From contig JAUQXC010000430.1 in NCBI GenBank assembly GCA_030834825.1, positions 1 to 39,243 on the forward strand: DNA of 39,243 nt, written 5' to 3'. The position numbers and the translations under genes are program-made. Every line of letters starts with the position of its first letter. The stretch's first letter is position 1. Source of the DNA: Thermoflexales bacterium. Lineage in GTDB: Bacteria; Chloroflexota; Anaerolineae; Fen-1058. Of this stretch, positions 26,487-35,821 are shown one piece after another. The notes beneath the pieces are model-generated. The model was not told the origin of the DNA and did not search any database. It was given only the letters and a program-made list of their open reading frames with translations.

Positions 26487-27482
26487 ATGCCTGAACGAGT
26501 TGCTCTTTACTTGCAAGACGCCCATCCCATCCGCGAAGGGATGGAGTTGGCGCAGTATGCCGAAGCGCGCGGCTTTGAGGCCGTCTGGCAGGCCGAATCG
26601 CGCCTGGTGCGCGATGCCATCGTGCCCATGGCCGCCTTCGCCGCCGTAACCGATCGGATCAAGATCGGCTCCGGCGTGATCAACAACTGGACGCGCAACA
26701 TCGGCTTGCTGGCGGCGACGTATCTGACGCTGGACGACCTGGCGCCCGATCGCATCATCTGCGGCATCGGCGCGTGGTGGGATCCGCTGGCGCGCAATGT
26801 CGGCATTGAGCGCAAGAAACCGCTAAAAGCCATGCGCGAAACGATCGAGGTGATGCGGCGCTTGCTGCGCCTGGAGAACGTGACGTTCGAGGGTGAATTC
26901 CATCACGTGAAAGGGATCGAACTCGACGTAGTGCATGGCCGCCGCGAGCCGCGCCATGTGCCCATTTACCTCGGCGCAACGGGCGATGAGATGATGCGCA
27001 TGACGGGCGAGATCGCCGACGGCGCACTGCTCAACTACTGCGTACCCCCGGAATACAACGATAATGCACTACGCCTATTGGAAGAAGGCGCCAAGAAAGC
27101 GGGCCGCAACTGGCTGGACATCGATCGGCCACAGTTGGTGGTGTGCTCGGTGGACACCGATCACGCGAAGGCGCTCGACGGCGCGCGCGGGCTATTGACG
27201 CAGTACCTGGCGCAGCAGCCGCACATCGCCAAGGCGAGCGGTGTGAGTGAAGACGTGGTGAAGCAGATTCAATCGATTCTGGGTTGGCCCGCCACCAAGG
27301 AACAGATCGCCCAAGCCAAGAAGTTCGTGCCCGACGATCTGGTGGAACGCATCACGGCCAGCGGCACACCCGATGAAGTGCGTGCCAAAGTGGAGGAGTA
27401 TCGCAAGCACGGTTGTACTTGCCCGGTCCTCTATCCCCTGGGCGATCCGAAGTTGATGATCGATACGTTTGCGCAGAAGTAA
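26487..27482 (+). CDS. LLM-class F420-dependent oxidoreductase
   Basis: [98 protein letters not shown]. Confidence 0.9.
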   Translation: MPERVALYLQDAHPIREGMELAQYAEARGFEAVWQAESRLVRDAIVPMAAFAAVTDRIKIGSGVINNWTRNIGLLAATYLTLDDLAPDRIICGIGAWWDPLARNVGIERKKPLKAMRETIEVMRRLLRLENVTFEGEFHHVKGIELDVVHGRREPRHVPIYLGATGDEMMRMTGEIADGALLNYCVPPEYNDNALRLLEEGAKKAGRNWLDIDRPQLVVCSVDTDHAKALDGARGLLTQYLAQQPHIAKASGVSEDVVKQIQSILGWPATKEQIAQAKKFVPDDLVERITASGTPDEVRAKVEEYRKHGCTCPVLYPLGDPKLMIDTFAQK

Positions 27483-27540
27483 ATTGTCCTTTGCTCCTCT
27501 CCCAGAATTCAACGAATAATTTTGGGAGAGGATACAATTC
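27483..27540 (+). terminator. Stem-loop after the LLM gene, candidate terminator
   Basis: CCTCTCCCAGAATT-caacgaat-AATTTTGGGAGAGG, with outer arms AATTGT...ACAATT. Confidence 0.55.
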
Positions 27541-27701
27541 AGTTTTCACGGTGATCTACTGAGCATTGCACGATTAGCTAAACTCGCGCATGTCATGACA
27601 ACGTGCGAAACGCCTTGAAAACAGGCGGATTTCGTGTGACAGACTGCCGAAAAAGGTTAGTAAATCATGCAAAGGCTGTAATATGCAAAAAGTCTGATAG
27701 T

Positions 27702-28223
27702 ATGGAAGCTGACAAGAGGAAGCCTTCTTTAGAAGCAGTGGGGCTTAGATTCGGGGCAAAGCTAGGACTTGTGTTATCAACACTCTATCTAATCCTGCTT
27801 ACATCCCTGCAATCTTTGCATTATTTCACCACCCGGACCAGAGAACCTATTTCAGAGCGCTGGGAAACGGTTGGCGACTTAATCCGCGCGAATCTTTCAG
27901 TTGGATGGTTTGCCGGTATTGCTCCCGCCATTATTTTAGGAGCAATCACAAGTTGGATCCTTGTGCAGATCATCGAAACGTTTAGGTATAAGCTGACTCG
28001 AAAGACTGTCGCAATAATGGGAATATTCGTATGCTTTAGCCTGATGCTTATATTACAAGGTCTGCTAATGCTTCCGCTTAACCGCAGCGAAGTGATCGCA
28101 AACGACTTCCGCGGCTTATATTTCCCCTATCTGGGCATTCCCACCATTATCTACATCTTGGCAGGTGGATATACAGCTGTACATCTGTATAACAAGAGCA
28201 TCGAAGACAGTACAGCACATTAG
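27702..28223 (+). CDS. Hypothetical membrane protein, about four TM helices
   Basis: MEADKRKPSLEAVGLRFGAKLGLVLSTLYLILLTSLQSLHYF...; hydrophobic segments; AT-richer than surroundings. Confidence 0.55.
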   Translation: MEADKRKPSLEAVGLRFGAKLGLVLSTLYLILLTSLQSLHYFTTRTREPISERWETVGDLIRANLSVGWFAGIAPAIILGAITSWILVQIIETFRYKLTRKTVAIMGIFVCFSLMLILQGLLMLPLNRSEVIANDFRGLYFPYLGIPTIIYILAGGYTAVHLYNKSIEDSTAH

Positions 28224-28355
28224 TTACCGAAATCTCTCAAGGAAATCGGATTCCTCCGATCAGAGTGGAAACGCATTCGAGAATGGAGAAACCCGGTTTC
28301 TTTATCCAGCCGGCTAATGCTGTTGTCAACCAATACCAGATATTTCAGAACTGTA

Positions 28356-28379
28356 GAACAGGCATCCTTATGCCTGTTC
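28356..28379. repeat. Perfect hairpin in the intergenic region
   Basis: GAACAGGCAT-CCTT-ATGCCTGTTC. Confidence 0.7.
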
Positions 28380-28426
28380 AATCACGCATGGGGATGCGCG
28401 ATCTATGGTTTTGAAATAAACTCTAC

Positions 28427-29113
28427 TTATTCGTTAGGACCTTTCATCCGATCTTCTATCTCCCAAATGTGATCGAGGACATGCCAGGCCTCCCGGCGAA
28501 CAAAGTAGCGTGGTGACCAGCGTTTACCACCACGCGGCCCGTATGGGGCGATCTCGCCTCGGGCCGAGGCCTTCAAGGTTTTCAGAATGGCCTGGCGGGT
28601 TCGCTCCAGGGACTCAGACTGCGACACCTTTCCGCCTAGCTGCGAGAGATAACCCTTCTCAGCCCCAAGCACGTGCTCAGCGACTCCGGCGAGAGTTCGC
28701 CCGCCACCCCGCGGACCTGTGCGCAAGGTCTTGCCTTCGGCCAGCTCAACCGCCGCATCAAACGCTCGCCAGCACGCTTTCAATATCGCCTGCAGGCGAT
28801 GCAGCTCAGCATCATCCAGCGGTTGTGCATCGCCAGCCGGGGCCATATCAGGCGCGCCGAAGTCCGTGGTCGCATTACCTTTCAAATGGTCCACGACGAC
28901 GAAAGCCGAGACATCGTTGGGCGGTTGAAAGCCCAACCGCGCCGGGCGCAGAACGCGCGCATAGCGCGGACCATACTCAAAGAGAGCCTGGAGCGCGCCG
29001 GCTTCATCCCGACCCACGCGGCACCAGCCCGGCCAATCGAGCGCTGCTGCAAATGTACGGCGGTCTCCCACTTCCAGGTAGACTTTGAGCTTGTTCGTCA
29101 ATTTACGATTCAT
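28427..29113 (-). CDS. DinB-like-domain protein
   Basis: Internal start MNRKLTNKLKVYLEVGDRRTFAAALDWPGWCR; C-terminal AGVAEHVLGAEKGYLSQL...REAWHVLDHIWEIEDR is DinB-like. Confidence 0.65.
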   Translation of the reverse strand: MNRKLTNKLKVYLEVGDRRTFAAALDWPGWCRVGRDEAGALQALFEYGPRYARVLRPARLGFQPPNDVSAFVVVDHLKGNATTDFGAPDMAPAGDAQPLDDAELHRLQAILKACWRAFDAAVELAEGKTLRTGPRGGGRTLAGVAEHVLGAEKGYLSQLGGKVSQSESLERTRQAILKTLKASARGEIAPYGPRGGKRWSPRYFVRREAWHVLDHIWEIEDRMKGPNE

Positions 29114-29400
29114 TCTCGCTCCTTGCGTTGGGATCCGGATCACTTCCCAACCATCGAGCGTCACTCTCCAGAGAGAAACTCGATCTCCAGGAATGAATTT
29201 ACTTTGTGATGCCCACACCTAACTTACATGGCCTTTTTCATCCAGGCGCTGGACTTTGATCAGCGCCCATCAGAGGACCTGATGGTATACGGGATTGTGT
29301 GTAAAATCGTTAGCCCGCAGTTCAACTGCGGGGAATCTACACAATTTTTGGCAAACTGCAGAGGACCTTTCGTCCCGCGCTCAACGAACAGCAGACCCCG

Positions 29401-30684
29401 CTACTTTAACACCAATGGGAGATACGTTCGCTCCCGGCCATCGTACAACCAGATTTCATCCTGTCCAGAAATAATACCTTGACTCAAGAAATCGGAGTCA
29501 CTGCGAAAGGCGACCAGCCGACCACTCGCCGCTATGCTGGGCGTTCCGCTATCGCGGCTCGTATCAGAAGCCTGGGTCAGACGCGTCAACTGTCTGGTGG
29601 GAACATCGTAAAGCCAGATTTCGTAGGCGCCCGGATCCAGGTCTTCGTGGAGCAAGTCGGAACTGCTGGAAAAGGCCACTTTGCTTCCCGTTCCATCCAG
29701 GCTGGGTTCCCTGCTCTCGCGGTAGCCATAGCCGGTCGCCGTCGTGACGCGCGTATACGTCACGGCAACAATATCGTACAGCCAGATTTCATGATAGTCA
29801 TTCGTGATAACCTGGCTCGCGAGGTTCGAGTCACTCTCAAAGACGATTTTGGTGCCATCGCGACTGATGGCGGGATTCCGGCTCTCACGATCGGTGCCAC
29901 TAGCCGTCGTAATCCGGGTAAAGGTCAGCGTCTGAGTATCATACAGCCAGATTTCTGGCCGGGTGACGGGCGCATCCGGCACGCCGAGCAAGTTCGTACG
30001 GCTCTCAAAGGCGATCCGGGTGCCATCGCCGCTCAGGCTGGGATTGTTGCTGGGCCCCAATCCGGCGGTTGTACCGGTCGTGATACGAGTGTATGTGGCC
30101 GACTGAATATCATACAACCAGATTTCAAATTGGCCGACAGGAATTGTCACGCCCTGGAGCGCGGAAGTACTAGCAAAGGCAAGCACCGTGCCGGCGTCGT
30201 TCAGACTGGGATTCTGGCTTTGCCGGTTAACGGGACTACCTGTGGTCACTCGCGTGTAAGTCAGATTAGCAATATTGTACAGCCAGATTTCATCCTGGCC
30301 TTCGGGAACGGTATAGCCGGGGAAATTGGAATCACTCTGAAAGGCAATCTTCGTGCCGTCTCCGCTCAAGCTGGAGTTATGGCTGTATCGACTACCACTG
30401 CCGCTGGCCGTCGTAACGCGCGTCACTGTCAGGGCCTTTCGATCATAGAGCCAAACCTCGAATTGGTCGTCCACGATCCCTTGACCGAGAAGATCAGAGT
30501 CGCTCTCAAAGGCCACGCGGTTGCCCTCATTACTTAGGCTGGGTTGAAGGCTCTGCCGTGTCCCTCGCGTCAGGCGGACTAACCGCTCAATTGATGGGGC
30601 GGCCATCAGGTTGCTGACCAGCAACAGCACAAGAATCGCTGCACTTCCCACGGCTACGATCAACCGACAACAAATTGCCTTCAT
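29401..30684 (-). CDS. Secreted TolB/PD40-type beta-propeller protein with ~7 internal repeats
   Basis: Signal peptide; repeated (I/V)AF(E/Q)SDS(D/N)...EIWLYD...TYTR(V/I)TT...PSLSxDGTK; ends RTYLPLVLK. Confidence 0.85.
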   Translation of the reverse strand: MKAICCRLIVAVGSAAILVLLLVSNLMAAPSIERLVRLTRGTRQSLQPSLSNEGNRVAFESDSDLLGQGIVDDQFEVWLYDRKALTVTRVTTASGSGSRYSHNSSLSGDGTKIAFQSDSNFPGYTVPEGQDEIWLYNIANLTYTRVTTGSPVNRQSQNPSLNDAGTVLAFASTSALQGVTIPVGQFEIWLYDIQSATYTRITTGTTAGLGPSNNPSLSGDGTRIAFESRTNLLGVPDAPVTRPEIWLYDTQTLTFTRITTASGTDRESRNPAISRDGTKIVFESDSNLASQVITNDYHEIWLYDIVAVTYTRVTTATGYGYRESREPSLDGTGSKVAFSSSSDLLHEDLDPGAYEIWLYDVPTRQLTRLTQASDTSRDSGTPSIAASGRLVAFRSDSDFLSQGIISGQDEIWLYDGRERTYLPLVLK

Positions 30685-30909
30685 GCAACCTCCTGAAAAT
30701 GAATGAATATGAGAAGATCAACTGCCTGACCCCATGCGCTTGTCGCTTTCCTGTGTGTGCAGCCCCTTTATAGCATTCTTTGCCAGTTACAACAAACTTC
30801 GCCCAGATAAGCCGAACAAAGAATTCGGACAACAATTCAGATCCCATTTTGCTAGCGCGACGAGTAAACAAAACCGCCCGTGAATCTGAATTCACGAGCG
30901 GCTTTTCTG

Positions 30910-30983
30910 TCGGGGCGGCCGGACTTGAACCGGCGACCCCTCGCTCCCAAAGCGAGTGCGCTACCGGACTGCGCTACGCCCCG
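30910..30983 (-). tRNA. tRNA-Pro (anticodon TGG)
   Basis: Reverse strand cggggcgtagcgcagtccggtagcgcactcgctTTGGGAgcgaggggtcgccggttcaagtccggccgccccga: acceptor CGGGGCG/CGCCCCG, anticodon stem CTCGC/GCGAG, T-loop GGTTCAAGTCC. Confidence 0.95.
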
Positions 30984-31006
30984 AAATTACTGTAATCTTC
31001 AAAGGC

Positions 31007-31098
31007 ATGCGCTACTCCCATACGGCTGCGCTACGCCCCGAAATTACTTCATGAATTTTTGAAAGTGCACTACTTCCTACGGCTCTGCTACGCCCCGA
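31007..31098 (-). repeat. Two tandem 5'-partial copies of tRNA-Pro (copies 31007-31041 and 31065-31098)
   Basis: Reverse strand tcggggcgtagcgcagccgtatgggagtagcgcat and tcggggcgtagcagagccgtaggaagtagtgcac versus tRNA tcggggcgtagcgcagtccggtagcgcac; exact 57-bp spacing of the ends (30984, 31041, 31098). Confidence 0.85.
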
Positions 31099-31099
31099 A

Positions 31100-31540
31100 T
31101 CACTTCAGATCCTTATACCAACCCTGTTCTCTTGCCGTTTTTCTTCGATGACAATTTGCGCACCGTACTTCACACTTGTTAATTTCATCGTACAGCATTG
31201 TTAGTGAAGAAGCGCTACTCACCATCCGCGAAATGTTGCTATGCTTAGAGCCTGTCACTTGATCAAATTCCAAACACGTTGGATCGTTTTCTCCACAATC
31301 TACGCACGGATGACTTTTGAGATAATCGTACAGTGTTTGACGCAGTTGTTTGATTTGTTGTTTTCTGCGCTGCGCCGCTTTGTTGCAGTAATAGGCATGC
31401 TTATGTTGATACTGTAACCGGGAAATCTCTCGAAAACAATCCTTGCAATAAGAGTGACGCCGATGCTTACTTTGCTCTTTCCATGAAAACTCTGTCAGCG
31501 GCTTCACTTTGCCACAACGAGTGCACTTCTTGGTCTCCAT
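31100..31540 (-). CDS. HNH endonuclease with N-terminal zinc-ribbon
   Basis: METKKCTRCGKVKPLTEFSWKEQSKHRRHSYCKDCFREISRLQ ... HPCVDCGENDPTCLEFDQV ... EINKCEVRCANCHRRKTAREQ. Confidence 0.87.
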   Translation of the reverse strand: METKKCTRCGKVKPLTEFSWKEQSKHRRHSYCKDCFREISRLQYQHKHAYYCNKAAQRRKQQIKQLRQTLYDYLKSHPCVDCGENDPTCLEFDQVTGSKHSNISRMVSSASSLTMLYDEINKCEVRCANCHRRKTAREQGWYKDLK

Positions 31541-31673
31541 GGCGGCATGGATTGTACCTTGTCGATCCACTTCGGTCAAGCAGGCTTTACCGCGCCGATC
31601 ATGAACGACGAATCGGCGCACGCCGGTTCCCGAGTGCCGCCTGTGGCTGCCGTCCGATCCGTGTCCAAAAATT

Positions 31674-32936
31674 CTACCCAGCCACCGCATCCAGCGCCGC
31701 CGCAAAGATCTTCAGCGCCTCATCCAGCTCTTGCTCATTCACCACCAACGGCGGAATCCAGCGAATGACGTTGTCGTACGTGCCGCACGTCAGCAGCATC
31801 AAGCCGCGATCGAACGCGGCTTTTACCACGGCCTTCGAAGTGGTCGTGTCCGGCTCGCCGTTGCGCGTGAACTCGGTCGCCACCATCAAGCCTTTGCCGC
31901 GCACGTCGCCGATGACGGAGAAATCCTGCTGCAGCCTCCGCAGGCCGGCAAGCAACTGTTCGCTGCGAGCATTCACGTTGTCCAACAGATACTCTTCTTT
32001 GATCACGCGCAGTGTCGCGACCGCCGCCGCACAGGCCACCGCATTGCCGCCATACGTCCCGCCATGCGAGCCGGCGATCCACTTCAGCATCAAATCCTGG
32101 CGCGTCACCAGCGCGCTCAGCGGCATCCCCGACGCCAGGCCCTTCGCCGTGATCAACACATCCGGCTCCACGTCGAAGTGCTCCGAGGCAAACCACTTAC
32201 CGGTCCGCCCGACGCCGCTCTGTACTTCGTCGGCCACCAGGAGAACACCAGATTGATCGCAGAGTACGCGCAGTTCCCTCATGAACTCGACCGGTGGCAC
32301 CACGTAACCACCCTCCCCCAGCACCGGTTCCACCACGATGCACGCCGTCTCCTCGGGCGCGGTCTGACTCTTGAGCAGGCGTTTCAACTCGCGCAGACAA
32401 TAAGCGGTTGTTTCCGCTTCAGTCATCTTCAACTGATAAGCATAAGGATACGGCGTCACAAAGATGCCGGCGACCAACGGCTGATACCCGATCTTATAGA
32501 TCGTCTTGCTCGTCGTCATCGCCATCGTTAGATGCGTGCGTCCGTGGAATGAGCCGTTGAACACGATGACGTTCTGCCGCTGCGTGGCATGTTTGGCTAG
32601 CTTCACGGCGGCCTCCACGATCTCTGCGCCGCTGTTGCTGAAGAAATACTCACTCAAGGCCGGCCAGGCCATGATCGAGCTTAGTTCGTCGATGAGGTCC
32701 ATCATCGGCCGGTGATAGACCAGGTTGGCCTGACCGTGAATCAGCTGCGTCGCCTGATCGGCGATGGCGTGGGCCACTTTAGGATGCGCGTGCCCGGTGC
32801 TCGTCACGCCAATACCGCACGTGAAGTCGAGATAGCGGCGGCCTGCCGTATCGATCAGATAAACCCCCTCGCCGCGATCGACCATGACGTTGAACGCGCG
32901 GCCCCAAACTGTTCCGATGTGATCTATGCCAGGCAT
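31674..32936 (-). CDS. Class III aminotransferase (4-aminobutyrate/putrescine aminotransferase-like)
   Basis: FSNSGAEIVEAAVKLAKHATQR, IVVEPVLGEGGYVVPP, LLVADEVQSGVGRTGKWFA, ITAKGLASGMPLSA (PLP Lys). Confidence 0.92.
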   Translation of the reverse strand: MPGIDHIGTVWGRAFNVMVDRGEGVYLIDTAGRRYLDFTCGIGVTSTGHAHPKVAHAIADQATQLIHGQANLVYHRPMMDLIDELSSIMAWPALSEYFFSNSGAEIVEAAVKLAKHATQRQNVIVFNGSFHGRTHLTMAMTTSKTIYKIGYQPLVAGIFVTPYPYAYQLKMTEAETTAYCLRELKRLLKSQTAPEETACIVVEPVLGEGGYVVPPVEFMRELRVLCDQSGVLLVADEVQSGVGRTGKWFASEHFDVEPDVLITAKGLASGMPLSALVTRQDLMLKWIAGSHGGTYGGNAVACAAAVATLRVIKEEYLLDNVNARSEQLLAGLRRLQQDFSVIGDVRGKGLMVATEFTRNGEPDTTTSKAVVKAAFDRGLMLLTCGTYDNVIRWIPPLVVNEQELDEALKIFAAALDAVAG

Positions 32937-33017
32937 AAGCCAGCTCCTTGACAGTGTGAAAATTCATCAACACGTAAGTCCACGTCCGGCCAGCAACCAG
33001 CCGCCAACGGCCAGCCG

Positions 33018-34310
33018 CTAATTTCCGCTCTTCACTTCGGTCCACAAACTATCGTACAACGGCAGCGCATCGCCCACATCCTTGATGTTGATACCGTTTT
33101 GCCAGATCTCCGCCGGCGGATTGGTGATGTTGGACTTCATGTAGGCTTCATACAACTCTGCCGGGCTGACCTCGTTGCCATCGGCATCCTTCACCTTGAA
33201 CGTCGCATTCCTGGCATACTCCAGCGCGGCCTGATTGGGATTGGTATACGGGAAGTCGCGCAGCATCAACCAGAAGACGTCAGGCTGCAGCATGTAATTC
33301 AGCCAGGCATATGCCGCGTCGGGGTGCGGCGCTTCTTGCACCAGGCCAAAACCATCCTGCCATAAGAATGTACCCTCCGTAGGATACACATACGTGAAAG
33401 CCGGATTCTCCTGCGCTGCCAGGAACGCCTCGCCATTGTACACATAGCCCAGGTCGACGTCTCCCGCAATGAGCGCGCTCTTGGGACTGTCGCTATCAAA
33501 CAACCTGACGTTGGCGATCAGTTCGGCCAACTTTGGCTTGATGGCAGCCAAATCAGCTGGATTCGTCGTGTTAGGATCTTTGCCTTCCGTCAGTAGCACT
33601 GCACCGATCACGTAGCGCGGATCGTCCACAAACACCATGCGATCGGCATATTCGGCGTTCCACAAATCTTTCCACGACTGCGGTGGAGTCTTGATCGTGT
33701 CGGCATTGTACACCAGCGATTCAGTGCCCGCCTGATAGGGCACGATGTACTGGCCGTTGGGATCACCGGGAACGTGAGCGAGCGCCGGGGCCAGGTTCTT
33801 CAAGTTCGGCAGCCGGCTTTTATCGAGCTGATCCAGAAGGCCGGTGCGTACCATCACAGCGATGATGTAATCGCTGGGCTGCGCCAGATCGAACTGCGAA
33901 CTGCCCTGTGCCAGCTTGGCGTACATCTCTTCGTTGGATGAGTATTCCGACCGGTTGATCGTCATCCCGTAGACCAGTTCGAAACAGTCGAGCATGTCCT
34001 GCGGGATGTACTCGGACCACACGAAAAGGTTGAGTTCCGTCGATGTGACGGGCAATTTGGGTTGGGGCGCGGGGCAGCCAAAGCCTGACGCAGTTTGCTG
34101 GCCGCTGGGCCGAGAAACAAACGGCGCTTCTGCAGCAGGTGTGCCGGACTGCGGCAGCCCGGTCGGTTCTTCAGCGGGCGCAGAGACTGTCGCTTCGATC
34201 GGGTTGGGCGTGGCCGGGGGCATACCGCAGGCCGCCAGGAACAGCGCCAGCACAACGGCGGTCATCAAACCGAGCGACCCACGGCGACAACGGAATTTCT
34301 TCATGCTCAT
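33018..34310 (-). CDS. potD: Polyamine ABC transporter substrate-binding lipoprotein, PotD/PotF-like (paralog 2)
   Basis: Lipobox FLAACG; ELNLFVWSEYIPQDMLDCFELVYGMTINRSEYSSNEEMYAKL; close paralog of 34443-35771. Confidence 0.88.
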   Translation of the reverse strand: MSMKKFRCRRGSLGLMTAVVLALFLAACGMPPATPNPIEATVSAPAEEPTGLPQSGTPAAEAPFVSRPSGQQTASGFGCPAPQPKLPVTSTELNLFVWSEYIPQDMLDCFELVYGMTINRSEYSSNEEMYAKLAQGSSQFDLAQPSDYIIAVMVRTGLLDQLDKSRLPNLKNLAPALAHVPGDPNGQYIVPYQAGTESLVYNADTIKTPPQSWKDLWNAEYADRMVFVDDPRYVIGAVLLTEGKDPNTTNPADLAAIKPKLAELIANVRLFDSDSPKSALIAGDVDLGYVYNGEAFLAAQENPAFTYVYPTEGTFLWQDGFGLVQEAPHPDAAYAWLNYMLQPDVFWLMLRDFPYTNPNQAALEYARNATFKVKDADGNEVSPAELYEAYMKSNITNPPAEIWQNGINIKDVGDALPLYDSLWTEVKSGN

Positions 34311-34356
34311 CTTCGTTGTGACTCCTTTGCCTGAAACCGGGTGGAAGGGAAAGCAT

Positions 34357-34411
34357 AACGGAATACGCCACACGAAAGCGGTGGACCGCTTTGCGCACGA
34401 CGTATTCCGTT
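34357..34411 (-). promoter_or_regulatory. Nested hairpins between the two potD genes
   Basis: Outer AACGGAATACG...CGTATTCCGTT (11 bp), inner AAAGCGGT-gg-ACCGCTTT (8 bp). Confidence 0.7.
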
Positions 34412-34442
34412 GACCAGGCGACGGGTGCTGATCTGTATCAGT

Positions 34443-35771
34443 TTACTGCTTGATCTCTGTCCAAATCTGATCGTACAATGGCGTCGCAGCGCCTACGTCT
34501 TCGATGCGATGACCCTTCTTCAAATCCTCGGGCGGCGTGTTGGTGATGGGCGATTCCGTGTAAGCCTGGTAGAGATCGGCCACGGCAATCTCATTCCCGT
34601 CCGCGTCTTTCACCGTGAGCGCACTGTCCCTGGCAAACTCCAGCGCGCCCTGACTGGGATTGGTGTACGGGAAATCACGCAGCATCAGAAAGAACAGATC
34701 GGGCTGCAGAGTGTAGTTCATCCAGGCGTAAGCCGCATCGGGATGCGGCGCCTCTTTGGGCATGGCATAATTGTCCTGCCACAAGATGGCGCCTTCCGTG
34801 GGATAGACGTACTTGATCGCCGGGTTTTCCTGTGCGGCCAGGAACGCTTCACCCGTCCACGTGATGCCCAGATCGACATCGCCCGCGATCAGCGCGCTCT
34901 TGGGACTGTCGCTGTCGTACAACGTGATGCCCTGGGCCAGCTCGGCCAGCTTGGCCTTCGCCTCGGCCAACTGCTTTTCGTCCGTGGTGTTGACGTCGTA
35001 ACCCAGCGTCAACAAGGTGGCCCCGATCACCGCGCGTGAATCATCCAGGGATAACAGCTTGCCCGCGTCCACGAACTTCCACAAATCGGCGTATGAGGTG
35101 GGTGCCTCTTGGATGACATCCGAGTTATAGACAATCGCGTCAGTGCCGCCCTGATACGGAACTGTGTACTCGTTGTTCGGATCGAATTCCAAGTTCAAAT
35201 AGTTGGGGTCGAACGTCGCCAGCACGGGCAGCTTGCTATGATCGAGCTTCTGCAGCAGGTCCTGCCGCTTCATCAAGCCTACCAGGTAGTCGGTGGGCTG
35301 CACCAGATCGTAGGTGGAACTGCCTGCCGACAACGTGGCATACATCTCTTCGTTGGAAGAGTATTCTTTGCGGTTGACCGTCACGCCGTAGACCAATTCG
35401 AAGCACTCGATCGCGTCCTGCGGAATGTACTCGGTCCACACAAACAAATTCACTTCGGTGGACTGCACGTCCAGCTTGGGCTGCGGTTCAGGACACTCAA
35501 ACCCGCTGGAGGTCGTCTTGCCGCTGGGCTTGGACACAAACGCGCCGGATGGCGCTGCTGCTGTGGCGGGAGCCGCTTCTGTCGGTTGCTCCATGGCCGC
35601 TTCAGTTGGCTGGGGCATATCCGTCGGTTTTTCGGCCGGAGCCTGCGTGGGTTGAGCGGCTGACGGCGTCTGAGTTGCAGGCGCAGCGCCGCCTCCGCAA
35701 GCCGCCAGCGTCATACTCATGCTAACCAACAGCACCAGCCCCAGCCAAATGATTCTGCTCGATTTCAACAT
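34443..35771 (-). CDS. potD: Polyamine ABC transporter substrate-binding lipoprotein, PotD/PotF-like (paralog 1)
   Basis: Lipobox LAACGG; EVNLFVWTEYIPQDAIECFELVYGVTVNRKEYSSNEEMYATL; ...PNPDAAYAWMNYTLQPDLFFLM-type C-terminal region. Confidence 0.9.
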   Translation of the reverse strand: MLKSSRIIWLGLVLLVSMSMTLAACGGGAAPATQTPSAAQPTQAPAEKPTDMPQPTEAAMEQPTEAAPATAAAPSGAFVSKPSGKTTSSGFECPEPQPKLDVQSTEVNLFVWTEYIPQDAIECFELVYGVTVNRKEYSSNEEMYATLSAGSSTYDLVQPTDYLVGLMKRQDLLQKLDHSKLPVLATFDPNYLNLEFDPNNEYTVPYQGGTDAIVYNSDVIQEAPTSYADLWKFVDAGKLLSLDDSRAVIGATLLTLGYDVNTTDEKQLAEAKAKLAELAQGITLYDSDSPKSALIAGDVDLGITWTGEAFLAAQENPAIKYVYPTEGAILWQDNYAMPKEAPHPDAAYAWMNYTLQPDLFFLMLRDFPYTNPSQGALEFARDSALTVKDADGNEIAVADLYQAYTESPITNTPPEDLKKGHRIEDVGAATPLYDQIWTEIKQ

Positions 35772-35821
35772 CTTCTCCTCCTTAAAGTGATTGAGATATT
35801 GGCCTTACGCGCCTCATTACT

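Noticed and set aside
28510-29209. Plus-strand ORFs of 192 and 178 aa
   Set aside because: Antisense to the DinB-like gene; composition is typical of shadow ORFs.
29479-30537. 352-aa plus-strand ORF
   Set aside because: Fully antisense to the secreted beta-propeller gene; its repetitive pattern mirrors the repeats of the real gene, which has a signal peptide and recognised motifs.
30880-31062. 60-aa ORF containing GRPDLNRRPLAPKASALP
   Set aside because: Translation of the antisense strand of tRNA-Pro and its partial copies, a known spurious-ORF pattern.
31483-32531. Plus-strand ORFs of 257 and 266 aa
   Set aside because: Antisense to the HNH gene and the class III aminotransferase, both of which have clear motifs.
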